Below, piece after piece: positions 4,600-5,741 of a DNA stretch of 5,741 nt. Each line of letters opens with the position of its first letter. Positions within the stretch are counted from its first letter, which is position 1. A model generated the notes under the pieces. That model was not told where the DNA came from. It ran no database searches and saw nothing but the letters and a program-made list of their open reading frames with translations. The translations under genes were made by a program, and so were the position numbers. Source of the stretch: an uncultured Verrucomicrobiota bacterium (lineage in GTDB: Bacteria; Verrucomicrobiota; Kiritimatiellia; RFP12; UBA3636). The stretch lies in assembly GCA_946534745.1 (NCBI GenBank), contig CAMNDA010000132.1, forward strand, positions 1 through 5,741, written 5' to 3'.

Positions 4600-4908
4600 A
4601 TGAACACCGTCACCCTCGGACGCACGGGGCTGCAGGTTCCCCAGAACGGCTTCGGCGCGCTGCCGATCCAGCGCATCCCCAAGGCGGACGCCGTCCGCCT
4701 CCTCCGCCGCGCGTTCGAAGGCGGCATGCGCTACTTCGACACGGCCCGCGCGTACTCCGACAGCGAGGAGAAGGTCGGCGAGGCGTTCGCGGGCGGCCTG
4801 CGCGACGAGATCGTGCTCGCGACGAAGACGATGGCGAAGACGCCGGAGCTCCTCCGCGCCAACCTCGCCGACTACCGCCGCGTCCTCGCCGGGGACGTGA
4901 AGGTATGA
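4600..4908 (+). CDS. Aldo/keto reductase, internally deleted (mini-AKR)
   Basis: This 102-residue product begins as a normal aldo/keto reductase. Strand-1 motif GRTGLQVPQNGFGALPI (7-23) is followed by FDTARAYSDSEEKVG (46-60) with catalytic-type Asp47 and Tyr52, and by LATKT with Lys76. The barrel then stops: the conserved active-site His and the rest of an approximately 300-residue or longer barrel are missing. The last part, TPELLRANLADYRRVLAG (81-98), resembles the C-terminal tail of long AKRs that end with a ferredoxin-like Cys domain (tail of the type TPELLKKNYEDYK). I infer an in-frame deletion of the middle, joined at the Thr-Pro-Glu codons (4840-4848). The product should not be an active reductase. 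The start is set by leaderless promoter P3, and the stop overlaps the patatin gene (ATGA). A real short protein, a pseudogene, or an assembly join are all possible. Confidence 0.7.
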   Translation: MNTVTLGRTGLQVPQNGFGALPIQRIPKADAVRLLRRAFEGGMRYFDTARAYSDSEEKVGEAFAGGLRDEIVLATKTMAKTPELLRANLADYRRVLAGDVKV

Positions 4909-5741
4909 AGCTCGGACTCGTCCTCGAAGGAGGCGGGATGCGAGGGCTGTTCACGGCCGGCGTCCTGGACACGCTCTACGACATGGGCGTCCGCTTCGAC
5001 GGCATCATGGGCGTCTCGGCCGGCGCGGCGTTCGGCTGCAACTACAAGTCGCACCAGCCGGGGCGCGTCCTGCGCTACAACCTCCGCTTCTGCCGCGACC
5101 GTCGCTACTGGGGGCTCGGCTCGCTCCTGCGCACGGGCGACATCTTCAATGCCGAGTTCTGCTACCGGACGCTGCCGAAGGTTCTCGACCCCTGGGACGG
5201 CCCCGCGTTCGAGGCGGACCCGACTCCGTTCTGGGCTGTCGCCACGGACGCGGACACCGGGGAGCCGGTCTACCCGAAGCTGGAGAAGGCCGACGAGGCG
5301 GCCTGCGACTGGATCCGGGCTTCCTCGTCGATGCCGGTCGTCTCCCGGCCGGTATGCATCGGCGGTCGGCGGTATCTCGACGGCGGAATCGCCGACTCGA
5401 TTCCCCTGCCGAAAATGCAGTCGCTCGGATTCGCCCGCAACGTCGTTGTCCTCACGCAGCCGGCGGGCTACCGCAAGGGTCCGGCGCGGCTCTGGCCGTT
5501 CCGCCCGTGGCTGCGCCGCCAGCCCGCCGTAGAGGTCGCGCTGAGGCGTCGCCCGGAGGAATACAACCGCGCCGTCGACTTCGTGGAGGCGGAAGAGAAG
5601 AAGGGCGGCGCATTCGTGTTCCGTCCGCCGGCGAAGCTGCCCATCGGCCGTTTGAGCCGCAGCAGGAAAGCCGTCCAGGCGGCCTACGACATCGGAAGGG
5701 AGACGGCCATGCGGAGTCAGACCGCACTTCGCGACTGGCTT
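4905..5741 (+). CDS. Patatin-like phospholipase, 3' end outside window
   Basis: The frame is open from the ATG at 4905 to the right edge (279 codons). It has the complete patatin catalytic set: oxyanion loop GGGMRG (9-14), nucleophile Ser38 in GVSAG (36-40), and the Asp159-Gly-Gly motif in YLDGGIAD. Patatin-like hydrolases use a Ser-Asp dyad to deacylate phospholipids or other acyl esters. The sequence resembles the bacterial YjjU-type clade rather than plant patatins. No signal peptide is visible, so a cytoplasmic or membrane-associated location is likely. Most of the expected length of this clade is present, so probably only a short C-terminal stretch is missing. The ATG overlaps the stop of the mini-AKR (ATGA, 4905-4908). 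There is no well-placed Shine-Dalgarno sequence, so expression probably depends on coupling and on promoter P3. Confidence 0.9.
   Translation, partial: MKLGLVLEGGGMRGLFTAGVLDTLYDMGVRFDGIMGVSAGAAFGCNYKSHQPGRVLRYNLRFCRDRRYWGLGSLLRTGDIFNAEFCYRTLPKVLDPWDGPAFEADPTPFWAVATDADTGEPVYPKLEKADEAACDWIRASSSMPVVSRPVCIGGRRYLDGGIADSIPLPKMQSLGFARNVVVLTQPAGYRKGPARLWPFRPWLRRQPAVEVALRRRPEEYNRAVDFVEAEEKKGGAFVFRPPAKLPIGRLSRSRKAVQAAYDIGRETAMRSQTALRDWL

Noticed and set aside
4085..4603. 172-residue plus-strand frame opposite the C-GCAxxG-C-C gene
   Set aside because: The minus-strand frame carries the family motifs; the plus frame reads through two promoters and has no recognisable domain.

Overview
The window is a very GC-rich (roughly two-thirds or more G+C), densely coded bacterial segment with strong G/C bias at third codon positions. 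The gene mix is a hybrid histidine kinase, glycosidase and beta-helix pieces, a UGSC-like Cys protein, DUF4186, a C-GCAxxG-C-C protein, an aldo/keto reductase and a patatin. Together with very GC-rich sigma70-like promoters placed almost on top of the start codons, this suggests a gut or anaerobic bacterium of the Verrucomicrobiota/Kiritimatiellota/Lentisphaerota type. That assignment is an impression from gene style, not a proven placement.

Layout. Bases 1-1143 (+) are the 3' part of a hybrid sensor kinase (HisKA, HATPase, receiver). After a 66-bp gap holding promoter P1, an ORF at 1210-1989 (+) reads as a chimera. It has a 55-residue N-terminal piece of a GH20 beta-hexosaminidase, a C-terminal UGSC-like domain with CGLC in place of UGSC, a CTAG-rich tandem-repeat Ser/Thr linker, and the first ~45 residues of a second domain. 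That similarity stops exactly where a perfect 15-bp hairpin begins (1900-1933). Promoter P2 drives a two-gene unit: a right-handed beta-helix (pectate-lyase-superfamily) protein at 2118-3686, coupled by a GTGA overlap to a DUF4186 protein at 3683-4078. A C-GCAxxG-C-C family protein (4082-4477, -) converges on it with only 3 bp between the stop codons. A 122-bp divergent region (4478-4599) holds promoters P3 (+) and P4 (-). P3 drives a mini aldo/keto reductase (4600-4908) that seems to have lost its middle, coupled by an ATGA overlap to a patatin-like phospholipase that runs off the right edge (4905-5741).

Two themes stand out. First, four promoters share one design: GGCTTT/GCTTT around -35, exactly 17 bp, TAGAAT or TATGAT. 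For three of the four genes the ATG lies 7-8 nt after the -10, so those mRNAs should be leaderless; only the beta-helix gene has a short leader with a GGAG site. Second, the accessory genes carry internal deletions or fusions (GH20/UGSC, the UGSC partner, the aldo/keto reductase) that keep start, promoter and often frame. This points to local gene erosion by short-homology deletion, or to assembly artefacts that should be excluded.

No tRNA, rRNA, CRISPR array, transposase or integrase is visible, and no gene-free stretch exceeds 300 bp.
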